NCBI RefSeq assembly: GCF_003977665.1
Contig: NZ_RYYV01000015.1
Span: 1 to 64,000, forward strand
Direction of reading: 5' to 3'
Source: Dyella choica
GTDB lineage: Bacteria; Pseudomonadota; Gammaproteobacteria; Xanthomonadales; Rhodanobacteraceae
DNA: 64,000 nt
Of this stretch, positions 17,489-25,228 are shown piece after piece (position 1 is the stretch's first letter; each line of letters opens with the position of its first letter). The notes beneath the pieces were generated by a model that worked only from the letters and a program-made list of their open reading frames with translations, was not told the DNA's origin and searched no databases. Both the position numbers and the translations under genes were made by a program.

Positions 17489-18614
17489 TCAGGCATCCAC
17501 CCGCTTGGCGCCGGCATCCAGTCCCGATTTCAGGCTTGCCTCGATGAAATCATCCAGGTCGCCGTCCAGCACCTTCTGGGTATCGGTGCGCTCCACGCCG
17601 GTACGCAGGTCCTTGATGCGGCTCTGGTCCAGCACATAGTTGCGGATCTGGCTGCCCCAGCCGATGTCGGACTTGGTGGCTTCCAGCGCATCCTTTTCGG
17701 CGTTGCGCTTCTGCATCTCCAGTTCGTACAGCTTGGCCGCCAGCATTTTCATGGCGCGGTCGCGGTTGGCGTGCTGGCTGCGTTCGGTCTGGCACGCCAC
17801 CACCACGCCGGACGGGATGTGCGTGATACGCACGGCCGATTCGGTCTTGTTCACGTGCTGGCCGCCTGCGCCGGACGAACGGTACACGTCGGTCTTGAGG
17901 TCGGCCGGGTTGATCTCGATGTCGATATCGTCGTCGACTTCCGGCGACACGAACACCGATGTGAAGCTGGTGTGGCGGCGGTTGTCGGAGTCGAACGGGC
18001 TCTTGCGCACCAGGCGGTGCACGCCGATTTCGGTTTTCAGCCAGCCGTAGGCGTAGTCGCCCTCGACACGGAAGGTGGCGGACTTGATGCCGGCCACGTC
18101 GCCGGCGCTCGCTTCCATCAGCTCGGTCTTCCAGCCGCGCGACTCGCACCAGCGCAGGTACATGCGCAGCAGCATTTCGGCCCAGTCCTGGGCTTCGGTG
18201 CCGCCGGCACCGGCCTGGATGTCGACGAAGGCGTTGGCCGAGTCCATCTTGCCGGAGAACATGCGCTGGAATTCCAGCTTGCCCACCGCGCCTTCGAGCT
18301 TGGCGACGTCGGCCTGCACGGATTGCACGGTGTCGTCGTCCCCATCGGCGGCGGCCATTTCCAGCAGCTCGCCGGCATCGTCGAGGCCCGAGGTGATGCG
18401 GTCGATGCCGCTGACGATGGTATCGAGGCGGGCGCGTTCGCGGCCCAGTTCCTGCGCGCGCGGCGGATCGTCCCAGACGGTGGGGCTTTCCAGTTCGCGG
18501 CTTACTTCTTCCAGACGCTCACGCTTGGCGTCGTAGTCAAAGATACCCCCTAAGCGACTCGATGCGGGCCTTGAGGTCCGCGATCTGCGCAAGGATCGGA
18601 TTGGTCTCGATCAT
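17489..18614 (-). CDS. prfB: peptide chain release factor 2 (programmed +1 frameshift)
   Basis: RF2 releases peptides at UGA and UAA. The gene is in two frames: 25 codons from ATG at 18614 end in CTT TGA, and translation resumes in the +1 frame at GAC (18538) for 349 codons, giving 374 residues. The codon-recognition motif SPF ([15 protein letters not shown]) and the catalytic GGQ ([14 protein letters not shown]) are present. An ORF caller starting in frame two would give a false N-terminus. Transcribed towards the small exported-protein gene and lysS. Confidence 0.97.
18536..18554 (-). promoter_or_regulatory. RF2 programmed frameshift site
   Basis: The minus strand reads CTTAGGGGGTATCTTTGAC: an internal Shine-Dalgarno-like AGGGGG, then the slippery CTT followed by in-frame TGA and C. 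This is essentially the E. coli signal, by which low RF2 activity raises frameshifting and RF2 synthesis. Confidence 0.95.
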
Positions 18615-18752
18615 GTGTGGCTGAACCCTGATGGGATGGCGCCCGGGGGGCGCGAGGCAAACGGTTATCTTAGCAAATTACGGCTGGCCGAGCCTAGCCA
18701 CGCGGGCGGAGCCCCGCGCCTTGCCGGCGCCCGGTGGCCGCGCACAGAGAGC

Positions 18753-18820
18753 GTAGGCTGGGATGATAATCCCAGCATCCGGATGCCACATGGAAAGCTG
18801 GGATTGTCATCCCAGCCTAT
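18753..18820. repeat. paired palindrome (REP-like) element
   Basis: GTAGGCTGGGATGATAATCC and inverted partner ending CATCCCAGCCTAT, immediately downstream of the four-gene envelope operon and upstream of prfB on the same strand. Confidence 0.9.
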
Positions 18821-18826
18821 GCGCCG

Positions 18827-19696
18827 TCAACCCGCCGGGGGCACGCTCTTGAAGAACGCCATGTCCGCCGTATGCATGCCGCACTGCTCCAGCAATGCAG
18901 GCGTTCGCTGGACCAGCAGATTCAGTTGCTGCACGGACAGGTCGTTGTAGATCTTGGCGTCAGGATTGCCCAGGTCGCGCTCCTTCTCGTAGCGGTCGAT
19001 CTGCTGCCGGCGTTGCCCGGCGCTTAGCTGGGGAAATTTTTCCCGCAAGCGCTCATCCAGCTTTTTTTCCAGGCTGCTCTCACGCCATGCCTGCATGTTC
19101 TGGTCTTTCAATGCGCTCAGCATGTCGTGCAACACGTCGCCATAAGAACGGTCGATCCATTTCTCCCCGACCAGCCATACGGCAAACTGCGCCGTCTGAT
19201 GATCCAGATCCGGCTGATCCAGGCACTTGGACAGCTTTTGCACCGGCTCCAGCTCCTCCATGATGGTGCCTGGTATCTCCAGGCTCTGGCCAGGCTCCCG
19301 CGGAGCGGCGTTCAATGCCAGCGGCGATGACGAATCGGGCGGCCGTGCGAAGGGCTCCAGGCAATAAGTAGCCACCTGCTGTGTCGAAGTGGGTGAGCCA
19401 CGGCTCAAGTGCACCACCATGGTCTGCGCAGTCATCAGCCACTGCTCCCCTTCGTTGCCATTGCTAATGAGAGTGCCCGCGGGAATCACTACGGTGAGAT
19501 CGTCAGGACCGTCTGCGGGCAGGCTCAACGTGACGGTCGCCGCTTGCGCGTCACTGGCGCTCACGTCCACTTGTATCTGCCGATCTCGCAGCGCGTCGGC
19601 AATGACGGCCTGGCGCGGCGTCACGTACGAATAGCCCGCATACGCAAGGATCAACGCACCAGCCATCCATAAGGCCACGCGCCCGTATCTGCTCAT
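18827..19696 (-). CDS. membrane-anchored hypothetical protein, fourth gene of envelope operon
   Basis: A 289-residue protein with an N-terminal hydrophobic anchor or signal (VALWMAGALILAYAGYSYV, residues 7-25). A predicted beta-rich domain follows at about 35-120 (TVTLSLPADGPDDLTVVIPAG, then QTMVVHLSRG and TYCLEPFARPP), like a small sandwich with a conserved cysteine. The C-terminal half is helical and charged (KKLDERLREKFPQLSAGQRRQQIDRYEKERD). SKCLDQPDLDHQTAQFAVWL resembles a stretch I have seen with such domains, but I cannot name the family. Its ATG overlaps the previous gene in ATGA. Confidence 0.65.
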   Translation of the reverse strand: MSRYGRVALWMAGALILAYAGYSYVTPRQAVIADALRDRQIQVDVSASDAQAATVTLSLPADGPDDLTVVIPAGTLISNGNEGEQWLMTAQTMVVHLSRGSPTSTQQVATYCLEPFARPPDSSSPLALNAAPREPGQSLEIPGTIMEELEPVQKLSKCLDQPDLDHQTAQFAVWLVGEKWIDRSYGDVLHDMLSALKDQNMQAWRESSLEKKLDERLREKFPQLSAGQRRQQIDRYEKERDLGNPDAKIYNDLSVQQLNLLVQRTPALLEQCGMHTADMAFFKSVPPAG

Positions 19697-20568
19697 GATG
19701 AATGCCCCCCAAAAAGCTGCATGGTGGCTGGCCGTACCTTGTAAAGGAGCTTGCGTTCGTCGTCCAGCACGTAGAGCGTGTCATTGCGCAAGCGCAAGGC
19801 ACCGCCGCTATTGCCGACGATGGCCACGGCGCCCGCCCCATGCAGGGCGTAGACCTTGGCCGTCGTAGAGAAGAAAACGACTTTGCCATCCGTGCTGGCA
19901 GCTACCGAGACGATGGTTTCGCCATTCTCCGGCAAGTTCAGGACCAGGCGAATGGCGTCCTTGCCCATGCGAAAAATCTGCCGGTCGGTGGCGGCATATA
20001 CGGCATCAACGCAATCGGCAACACCGACGATGGGCTGCGGCACCGAAAGCAGAATGCGCATCGAGCCATCGTCGGCAAAGCTGTACACCCGATAGTCACC
20101 GTCGCCGCCGCCGAACAGGTACACCATGCCATCCAGGCTGGAATGCGCCAGGCGCATGTCCTCGTAAGGCAGCGGCAGGGCGTCGTCGATGGCGCCCGAT
20201 TCCGTCAGCCGGCCCAGGTAGCCTTCGCGCTGCACCAGCAAGGTTCCTTGGTTGTCCACCGCAAAGCTGGCCGGCACCGTGCCCTGCACCGGCAGCGTGG
20301 CGAACTTGCCGTCCTCGTTCACGCCATACAGCGAATCGCCATGGCGAAAGATCATCGCCGAGGTCGGTGTGACATCGAAATCGGCGCCAAAAGCCCGCGC
20401 GCTCCAGCGTGCATCACCGGGCAGCAGCACGTAGGAGAGCTGCACCGTGTCCAGAACATCGATGGTGGAAGCCTGGCGCACTTCGCGCAACGATTGCGCG
20501 CCGCGTACAGACACCAGGATGACGACGATGGCGACTGCCCATTTCCACATTCCGCGCTTGTGTCGCAT
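19693..20568 (-). CDS. membrane-anchored beta-propeller-like hypothetical protein, third gene of envelope operon
   Basis: A 291-residue protein. I start it at 20568, next to GGGGGAAGG. An N-terminal transmembrane helix (WKWAVAIVVILVSV) is followed by repeated short beta units with aromatic/Gly-Asp turns (YGVNEDGKFATLPV, YLFGGGDGDYRVYSFADDG, YAATDRQIFRMGKD, VVFFSTTAKVYALHG, LYVLDDERKLLYKV), suggesting a five- or six-bladed propeller in the periplasm. No catalytic motif is visible. 29 bp after the second gene, overlapping the fourth by four bases. Confidence 0.65.
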   Translation of the reverse strand: MRHKRGMWKWAVAIVVILVSVRGAQSLREVRQASTIDVLDTVQLSYVLLPGDARWSARAFGADFDVTPTSAMIFRHGDSLYGVNEDGKFATLPVQGTVPASFAVDNQGTLLVQREGYLGRLTESGAIDDALPLPYEDMRLAHSSLDGMVYLFGGGDGDYRVYSFADDGSMRILLSVPQPIVGVADCVDAVYAATDRQIFRMGKDAIRLVLNLPENGETIVSVAASTDGKVVFFSTTAKVYALHGAGAVAIVGNSGGALRLRNDTLYVLDDERKLLYKVRPATMQLFGGHSS

Positions 20569-20597
20569 GCGCCTTCCCCCTGACAGGAACGAACGCC

Positions 20598-21833
20598 CTA
20601 ATAGAAACTGCAGCCTCCACTTCCGGCGCAAGCGCTGGCCTGGCGCAAGCTCGACCAGTCGGTTGGCGCTTGCTGCTCATGATCCGATGAATCGCTTGCC
20701 GTGGTTTGCGAGTCCTGCTGCTCTTGCTCCTGTTGTACAGGTGGCGAGTCTTCATGCGGCGTTGGGTAGCGTTCCACCGGCGGCCGGTAGTTATCCGCTA
20801 CCCGCATCTCGTAACCATCCGTGCGAATGCCGTTGACCAGCAAATCGCTGGCCGGCGGCGGTGGGGCCGGTACCGCTTGAAGCGCCGGAACTGCCACCGC
20901 GGGCGCAGCTGCGGGTATCAACGCGGCGGCCGGAAGAACCGGCGCGGCAGCTGCCACGCGACGCAGTTGAGACGGGTGCTCCTGCATGGTTTTTTTGAAT
21001 TTTTCGTAGAGCGCATCGCCCCAGGCTTCCTTGAGGTGATCGGTCAGCAGCTCGTCCAACACTTTGTCGACCGCCAGATCAACGCCCTTGTCGGCCAGCC
21101 TGTCGGCGTAATACCTGGCCATGCCGGCATACGAACCAAACTTCCGCCAACCATGCCACGCCAGCCCGAGCGAAAGCTTGTTTACGCGCGCGGCAAGCTG
21201 GGAATGCTCCTTGACGAAATCGTAGGCGCTGTCGCCGGCCTCCAGTTCCTCCTTGGCGCTGCTCTTAAGACGATCCCCCAACAAACCGTCCACGGTATTG
21301 CTGATGACATTCTCCAGTCCCACCCGGCATACCGCATAACCGATATGGCCGTGGATCACGTCCATCAAATGCATCAGGGTATCTTCATCGGGCCGCTCGC
21401 CCGGGTTGTGCATGGCTTGAATCAAGCGCGCACGCGCAGCCGTGGCGCGATCGTCGCTGGCAATGTCCACGCCCTGCCCCTGCAGGTTTTTCAACAGCGC
21501 GGCATCCGCGTTGATGATCTTCAGATTGTCGGTTCTTTCGCTATCCTCAGCGTTGACGGCGGCTTCGCCGGTCCTGCGCGCGAAATCGATGGCGTCCCAG
21601 CCCACCGCGGCGGGCGGACCCACAACGGGAATGTGATTTACCCCGTTCGCAATCACGTCCATATGGTCGCCCGCCATCGTCCACACCTTCCACATCGGGG
21701 ATGGATCGACGGTTTGCCGCTTTACCCAGTCATTGAAGGCATCCAGCCGGGAAGGTTCGGGCGGACTCGCCAAAACCGTCTGCGCCAGCGCCACCCCTGC
21801 CAAGGCCGCCAGGACCATCACGGCACGGCGCAT
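20598..21833 (-). CDS. exported hypothetical protein with Pro-rich linker and Cys tail, second gene of envelope operon
   Basis: A 411-residue protein. The start at 21833 has GGGGGAG 8 nt upstream; an ATG 21 bases earlier overlaps the previous gene. The signal peptide RRAVMVLAALAGVALAQTVLA is followed by a helical domain to about residue 285 with a single cysteine (YAVCRVGLENVIS), an Ala/Pro linker (PVLPAAALIPAAAPAVAVPA), a Gln/Glu-rich low-complexity stretch and a tail ending SACAGSGGCSFY. The terminal paired cysteines suggest a disulfide, metal site or covalent attachment. No family recognised. Confidence 0.65.
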   Translation of the reverse strand: MRRAVMVLAALAGVALAQTVLASPPEPSRLDAFNDWVKRQTVDPSPMWKVWTMAGDHMDVIANGVNHIPVVGPPAAVGWDAIDFARRTGEAAVNAEDSERTDNLKIINADAALLKNLQGQGVDIASDDRATAARARLIQAMHNPGERPDEDTLMHLMDVIHGHIGYAVCRVGLENVISNTVDGLLGDRLKSSAKEELEAGDSAYDFVKEHSQLAARVNKLSLGLAWHGWRKFGSYAGMARYYADRLADKGVDLAVDKVLDELLTDHLKEAWGDALYEKFKKTMQEHPSQLRRVAAAAPVLPAAALIPAAAPAVAVPALQAVPAPPPPASDLLVNGIRTDGYEMRVADNYRPPVERYPTPHEDSPPVQQEQEQQDSQTTASDSSDHEQQAPTDWSSLRQASACAGSGGCSFY

Positions 21834-21835
21834 GG

Positions 21836-22210
21836 TCAATGCTCCCCCTGCCATTTGCGCGCTAAAGGCAAGACCTGCAAGTGCTGCTGCAGCACGTCGT
21901 CCAGTGCGCGATCGACGTCAGCTTCGTCCACCTTTTGCGCCGGCGTCTCATCGCCGGACGCAGCGGAAGACGCGCTATGTGCCGAAGAGTCGACTACCGT
22001 AGCGCTATGAATGCCATTGGCTCCGGTCAACAGACCTTGCGCACCGTTGAGGGTGGCTGTGGTCGTGGCAGTGCCGCATCCGGGACAAACGACGGTTGAA
22101 GTCGCGCCCCTCTCTGGCAGCCTTACTTCCTGGTATCCGTGCACTGGCGCCGCCAACAAACCCAGCGACAGGACCAGACAACAAGCGGAGTTGCACGCAC
22201 CGTTAGCCAT
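21836..22210 (-). CDS. small exported hypothetical protein, first gene of envelope operon
   Basis: A 124-residue protein starting at 22210 with AGGAGGG about 8 nt upstream, the strongest ribosome site of the operon. The signal region (SACCLVLSLGLLAAPVHG) leads to a short mature part with a CPGCG pair and a Thr/Ser/Ala-rich stretch. The end is an acidic helix (DEADVDRALDDVLQQHLQVL). The stop is two bases from the next ATG, so the genes are coupled. Function unknown. Confidence 0.6.
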   Translation of the reverse strand: MANGACNSACCLVLSLGLLAAPVHGYQEVRLPERGATSTVVCPGCGTATTTATLNGAQGLLTGANGIHSATVVDSSAHSASSAASGDETPAQKVDEADVDRALDDVLQQHLQVLPLARKWQGEH

Positions 22211-22346
22211 ACGTGAAGCCCTCCTCTTCACGACCGGACGCAACTGGGCGATCACACTACGCCGAATTCACGCCGGACAAAACCCTCCCGACCCGCACGG
22301 CGTCCCAGGCCCACGCACCGGGTTCGCCGTTCCGGCTGTTGCTGAT

Positions 22347-23021
22347 TCATCCGAACGCCAGCAGCAGGCCACCCAGGTTGAACAGCGAATGGCAAAGCAT
22401 GGCGGGCAGCAGGCTGCCGCTGCGGCGCTTCAATTCACCGGTCAGTACCCCGAGCACACACGCCGCGCAAGCCGTCACCGGCCCCACCTTCAGGTGGATG
22501 ATCCCGAACAGCAGGGCAATCGACAGCGATGCGGCGATACCGGCCAATGCGATACGGACATGCGCCGTTGCAAGACTTCCGGCCAACGCCGACTGCAGCA
22601 GCCCGCGGAACACTACTTCTTCCTGCACGGGAGCACCCAGCGCAAAACACAAATAGGCTTGCCAGGGAGCGAGGTGCATGCCTTGCGGCATGCCTGGTTC
22701 GTTGACGTGGAGGAGCACGATGGTCACTACCGTACCCAGCAACGCACCCAGCGCGAAGGCATGGATCACATGCCGATAGGCCGGCCGCTGCCAACCCATG
22801 TCCGACGGTGTGAGCCATCCTCGGTGGATGACCCATCCCATCAGTACGCAGCTTATCGCCAGGGTGATGGCTATGACCGCGGGCACCATCGCCGATGGTG
22901 TCAAATGCAACGCCCCTACGATCAGGAAAGCGGGCAGGTAGACCATCAGGAACAGGAGCAGCGTAAGCGCCGCCGATTGCAAGAGCTTGAGCACAAGCAC
23001 CGGCTTCCCCCGTTGGCCCAC
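22347..23021 (-). CDS. CPBP-family intramembrane metalloprotease (CAAX protease-like)
   Basis: A 224-residue polytopic membrane protein. All catalytic signatures are intact: Glu134-Glu135-x3-Arg139 (QEEVVFRG), Phe172-x3-His176 (FGIIH) and His211-x3-Asn215 (HSLFN). Bacterial members cleave membrane peptides, including bacteriocin precursors, or give bacteriocin immunity; the substrate here is unknown. The listed start is a GTG; a second GTG at 23000 has GGGGGAAG close upstream and could be the true start. It lies 136 bp upstream of the envelope operon on the same strand. Confidence 0.85.
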   Translation of the reverse strand: MGQRGKPVLVLKLLQSAALTLLLFLMVYLPAFLIVGALHLTPSAMVPAVIAITLAISCVLMGWVIHRGWLTPSDMGWQRPAYRHVIHAFALGALLGTVVTIVLLHVNEPGMPQGMHLAPWQAYLCFALGAPVQEEVVFRGLLQSALAGSLATAHVRIALAGIAASLSIALLFGIIHLKVGPVTACAACVLGVLTGELKRRSGSLLPAMLCHSLFNLGGLLLAFG

Positions 23022-23092
23022 CCCGTATACACGCTACTGCCAGGGTGCGGGGCGTGACAACATCCCTGTTGCCACGCGAGCCGAGGATCGAT

Positions 23093-24172
23093 TCAGGGGG
23101 ACATTCCCACCACGGTGCAATCCAGCCCACGCATGCGTGCCGCGGCATCCATCGCCTGCGGCAGCTCGTCCAGACCAAAGCGCTGCAGGCGCACGGTCTC
23201 CAGATCAAGCAGGCCGGCACGCAACAGCCCTAGCAGCCGGCGACTGTCCTCGTTGCTGTACATGAAATGCCCGATGACTTCCCACTGATTGATCAACAGC
23301 TGGCCGTAGTCGAGCGGCAGCGGCACGCCCATGCTGCCCATCAGCACCAGCCTGCCGCGGCGGCGCAATGCGCCGAGTGCGCTGAGCGTGGAACCGGCAT
23401 CGCTCGCGCGGCCGATCATGTCGAAGGCCAGGTGGGCGCCGCCACTAGTCGCTTCGCGCAAGGCGGCGACGTCCTGCTCGCCATTGCCGCTCAGAGCAAC
23501 GGTGCGAACCCGTTTGTCTACGGCAGCAAGGGGCTGCAGTGCATTCGTATTGCGCGCCGTTGCAACCACGCGCTCGGCGCCCATCGCCAGCGCAAGCAGC
23601 ACTGCGGCGGAGCCGAAGTAACCGCTGGCGCCATTGACGATCACCGTTTCGCCCGCCGCCAGCCGGCCGCGACGCAGGCCACCGAACGGCACCACGAACT
23701 TGGCCAGCGTGGCAAGCCGTTCCCATGGCAAATGCGATAGGCCTTCCAGGCTTACGGGCACCGTGGCCGGCACGCTGACGAACTCACTCAAGCTGCCGTC
23801 GGGCCAATCGTTCAACAGTCCGGTGCTGTGCGGACCGGTTCCGGTCAGGCCGGATAGCACCTCGGCGGGATCTTCCACGTTCTCGGTGGCTACCACGTAA
23901 GGATGCACCAGCACGGCCTGACCCGGCCGATAGTGGTGCACGCCTTCGCCCACCGCTTCGATAACGCCCACGCCATTGGTGCCGATCACGAAGGGCTGGT
24001 CGGGATACTGGTAGTGCCGTGCCAGGCCGCCGCGCACGTAGTCGCCCAGATAGCTCAGCAGTGGCACGGCGTGCACGCGCACAACGACCGAGCCAGGACG
24101 CGCCGTGGGCCGGGTGCGCTCGACTAGCGCCAGCGGCGCGGCTTCACCGGGAGAAAACAGCCATGCTTTCAT
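23093..24172 (-). CDS. medium-chain dehydrogenase/reductase (alcohol dehydrogenase/quinone reductase type)
   Basis: A 359-residue MDR-fold oxidoreductase. The GroES-like N-terminal half has no zinc-binding Cys/His set, and the Rossmann half has NGASGYFGSAAVLLALAMGA (about 187-206), so it is more like a zinc-free quinone oxidoreductase. GRPxxxG-like and DMIGRAS substrate regions are present. The gene is divergent from an HTH regulator with about 97 bp between, a layout that usually means the regulator controls the enzyme, perhaps in response to its substrate. Confidence 0.85.
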   Translation of the reverse strand: MKAWLFSPGEAAPLALVERTRPTARPGSVVVRVHAVPLLSYLGDYVRGGLARHYQYPDQPFVIGTNGVGVIEAVGEGVHHYRPGQAVLVHPYVVATENVEDPAEVLSGLTGTGPHSTGLLNDWPDGSLSEFVSVPATVPVSLEGLSHLPWERLATLAKFVVPFGGLRRGRLAAGETVIVNGASGYFGSAAVLLALAMGAERVVATARNTNALQPLAAVDKRVRTVALSGNGEQDVAALREATSGGAHLAFDMIGRASDAGSTLSALGALRRRGRLVLMGSMGVPLPLDYGQLLINQWEVIGHFMYSNEDSRRLLGLLRAGLLDLETVRLQRFGLDELPQAMDAAARMRGLDCTVVGMSP

Positions 24173-24269
24173 GAAAACCCTCGTTCGGCGGTTGCGATAC
24201 GCCTACTATGTCAGGCTCACAAAAGCGCGGGCAGCGCACGGCTTATCCTGGTATTGGCAACACCACCTT

Positions 24270-25055
24270 ATGGCTACCCTCCCTTCCCTTTCATCCCGCG
24301 AATTGCTGGCCAGCTTTCTGCGCGAACGCCGCGCGCGCCTGCAGCCGCAGGACGTAGGTTTGCCTCCCGGCGTCCGCCGTCGCACGCGCGGCTTGCGGCG
24401 CGAGGAAGTCGCGCAGATCGCAGGCATCGGGCTGACCTGGTACACCTGGCTGGAGCAGGCGCGCGACATTCAAGTGTCCGGCGCATTTCTGGACAATCTC
24501 GCCAAGGCGCTGCGCTTGAACCCGGCCGAGCGCGAGTATCTGTTCGCCTTGGCGCAAGAACGTTCCCCTCCAGTCAAGCCGCAAGTGTCGCCCGTTCTAC
24601 AGCGCATGCTGGACGGCACCCCGCAGCCGGCCTACCTGCTCGACATGCATTGGGACGTGCTGGCGTGGAACGCCACCGCGAAAACCTTGCTGACCGATTT
24701 CGGCGTCATGGCGCCGGAACAGCGCAACACCATGCTGTACGTATTTCTGGATCCGCGCTGCAAGGCAACTCTGCTCCATTGGGAGCACCACGCGCGCATC
24801 GCGATCGCGATGTTCCGGCTGGATGCCGCCAGTGCCGGTGACGATCCGCGCTTCGCCGCCCTGCTTGACGAGTTGCTGCGCGGCAGCCACGAGTTTGCCC
24901 AGTGGTGGCCGCAGCAGGACGTGAAGTCGCGCGAGCATGGCGTGAAGCGATATCGCCAGGAAGATGGCAGCGTGACGTGCTATGAGCATACTGCGTTCGC
25001 CGTAGAGGGAACGCCGGGATTGCGGATGGTGGTTTATACGCGGGTGGATTTTTGA
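24270..25055 (+). CDS. XRE-type regulator with MmyB-like ligand-binding domain
   Basis: A 261-residue transcription regulator. The N-terminal HTH is at residues 10-90 (RRRTRGLRREEVAQIAGIGL, then TWYTWLEQARDIQVS), the C-terminal MmyB-like PAS-related domain at about 105-260 (PAYLLDMHWDVLAWN, HEFAQWWPQQDV, HTAFAVEGTPGLRMVVYT). Members often sit divergently from a dehydrogenase they repress, as here. The start at 24270 has no ribosome site; the frame is open upstream to 24105, but that part overlaps the divergent gene. Confidence 0.85.
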   Translation: MATLPSLSSRELLASFLRERRARLQPQDVGLPPGVRRRTRGLRREEVAQIAGIGLTWYTWLEQARDIQVSGAFLDNLAKALRLNPAEREYLFALAQERSPPVKPQVSPVLQRMLDGTPQPAYLLDMHWDVLAWNATAKTLLTDFGVMAPEQRNTMLYVFLDPRCKATLLHWEHHARIAIAMFRLDAASAGDDPRFAALLDELLRGSHEFAQWWPQQDVKSREHGVKRYRQEDGSVTCYEHTAFAVEGTPGLRMVVYTRVDF

Positions 25056-25070
25056 CCTCGTCGCAATCGG

Positions 25071-25194
25071 CTCCCTCCCCTACGTGGAGTAGGGGAGGGT
25101 TGGGGTGGGGTGAAGCAACCTCGCGTTGAATTCATGGCACGCGGCAAACTCAAGCAACCCCACCCCAGCCCTCCCCTGCACGCAGGGAGGGGAG
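25071..25194. repeat. long GC-rich palindromic repeat, copy 3 (reverse orientation)
   Basis: Same family as copies 1 and 2, but the core reads in the opposite direction (GAAGCAACCTCGCG on the plus strand). It lies between the convergent HTH-regulator gene and asnB. Confidence 0.85.
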
Positions 25195-25228
25195 CGCATC
25201 ACCGCAAGCATCAAGACTCGTCCTGCTC

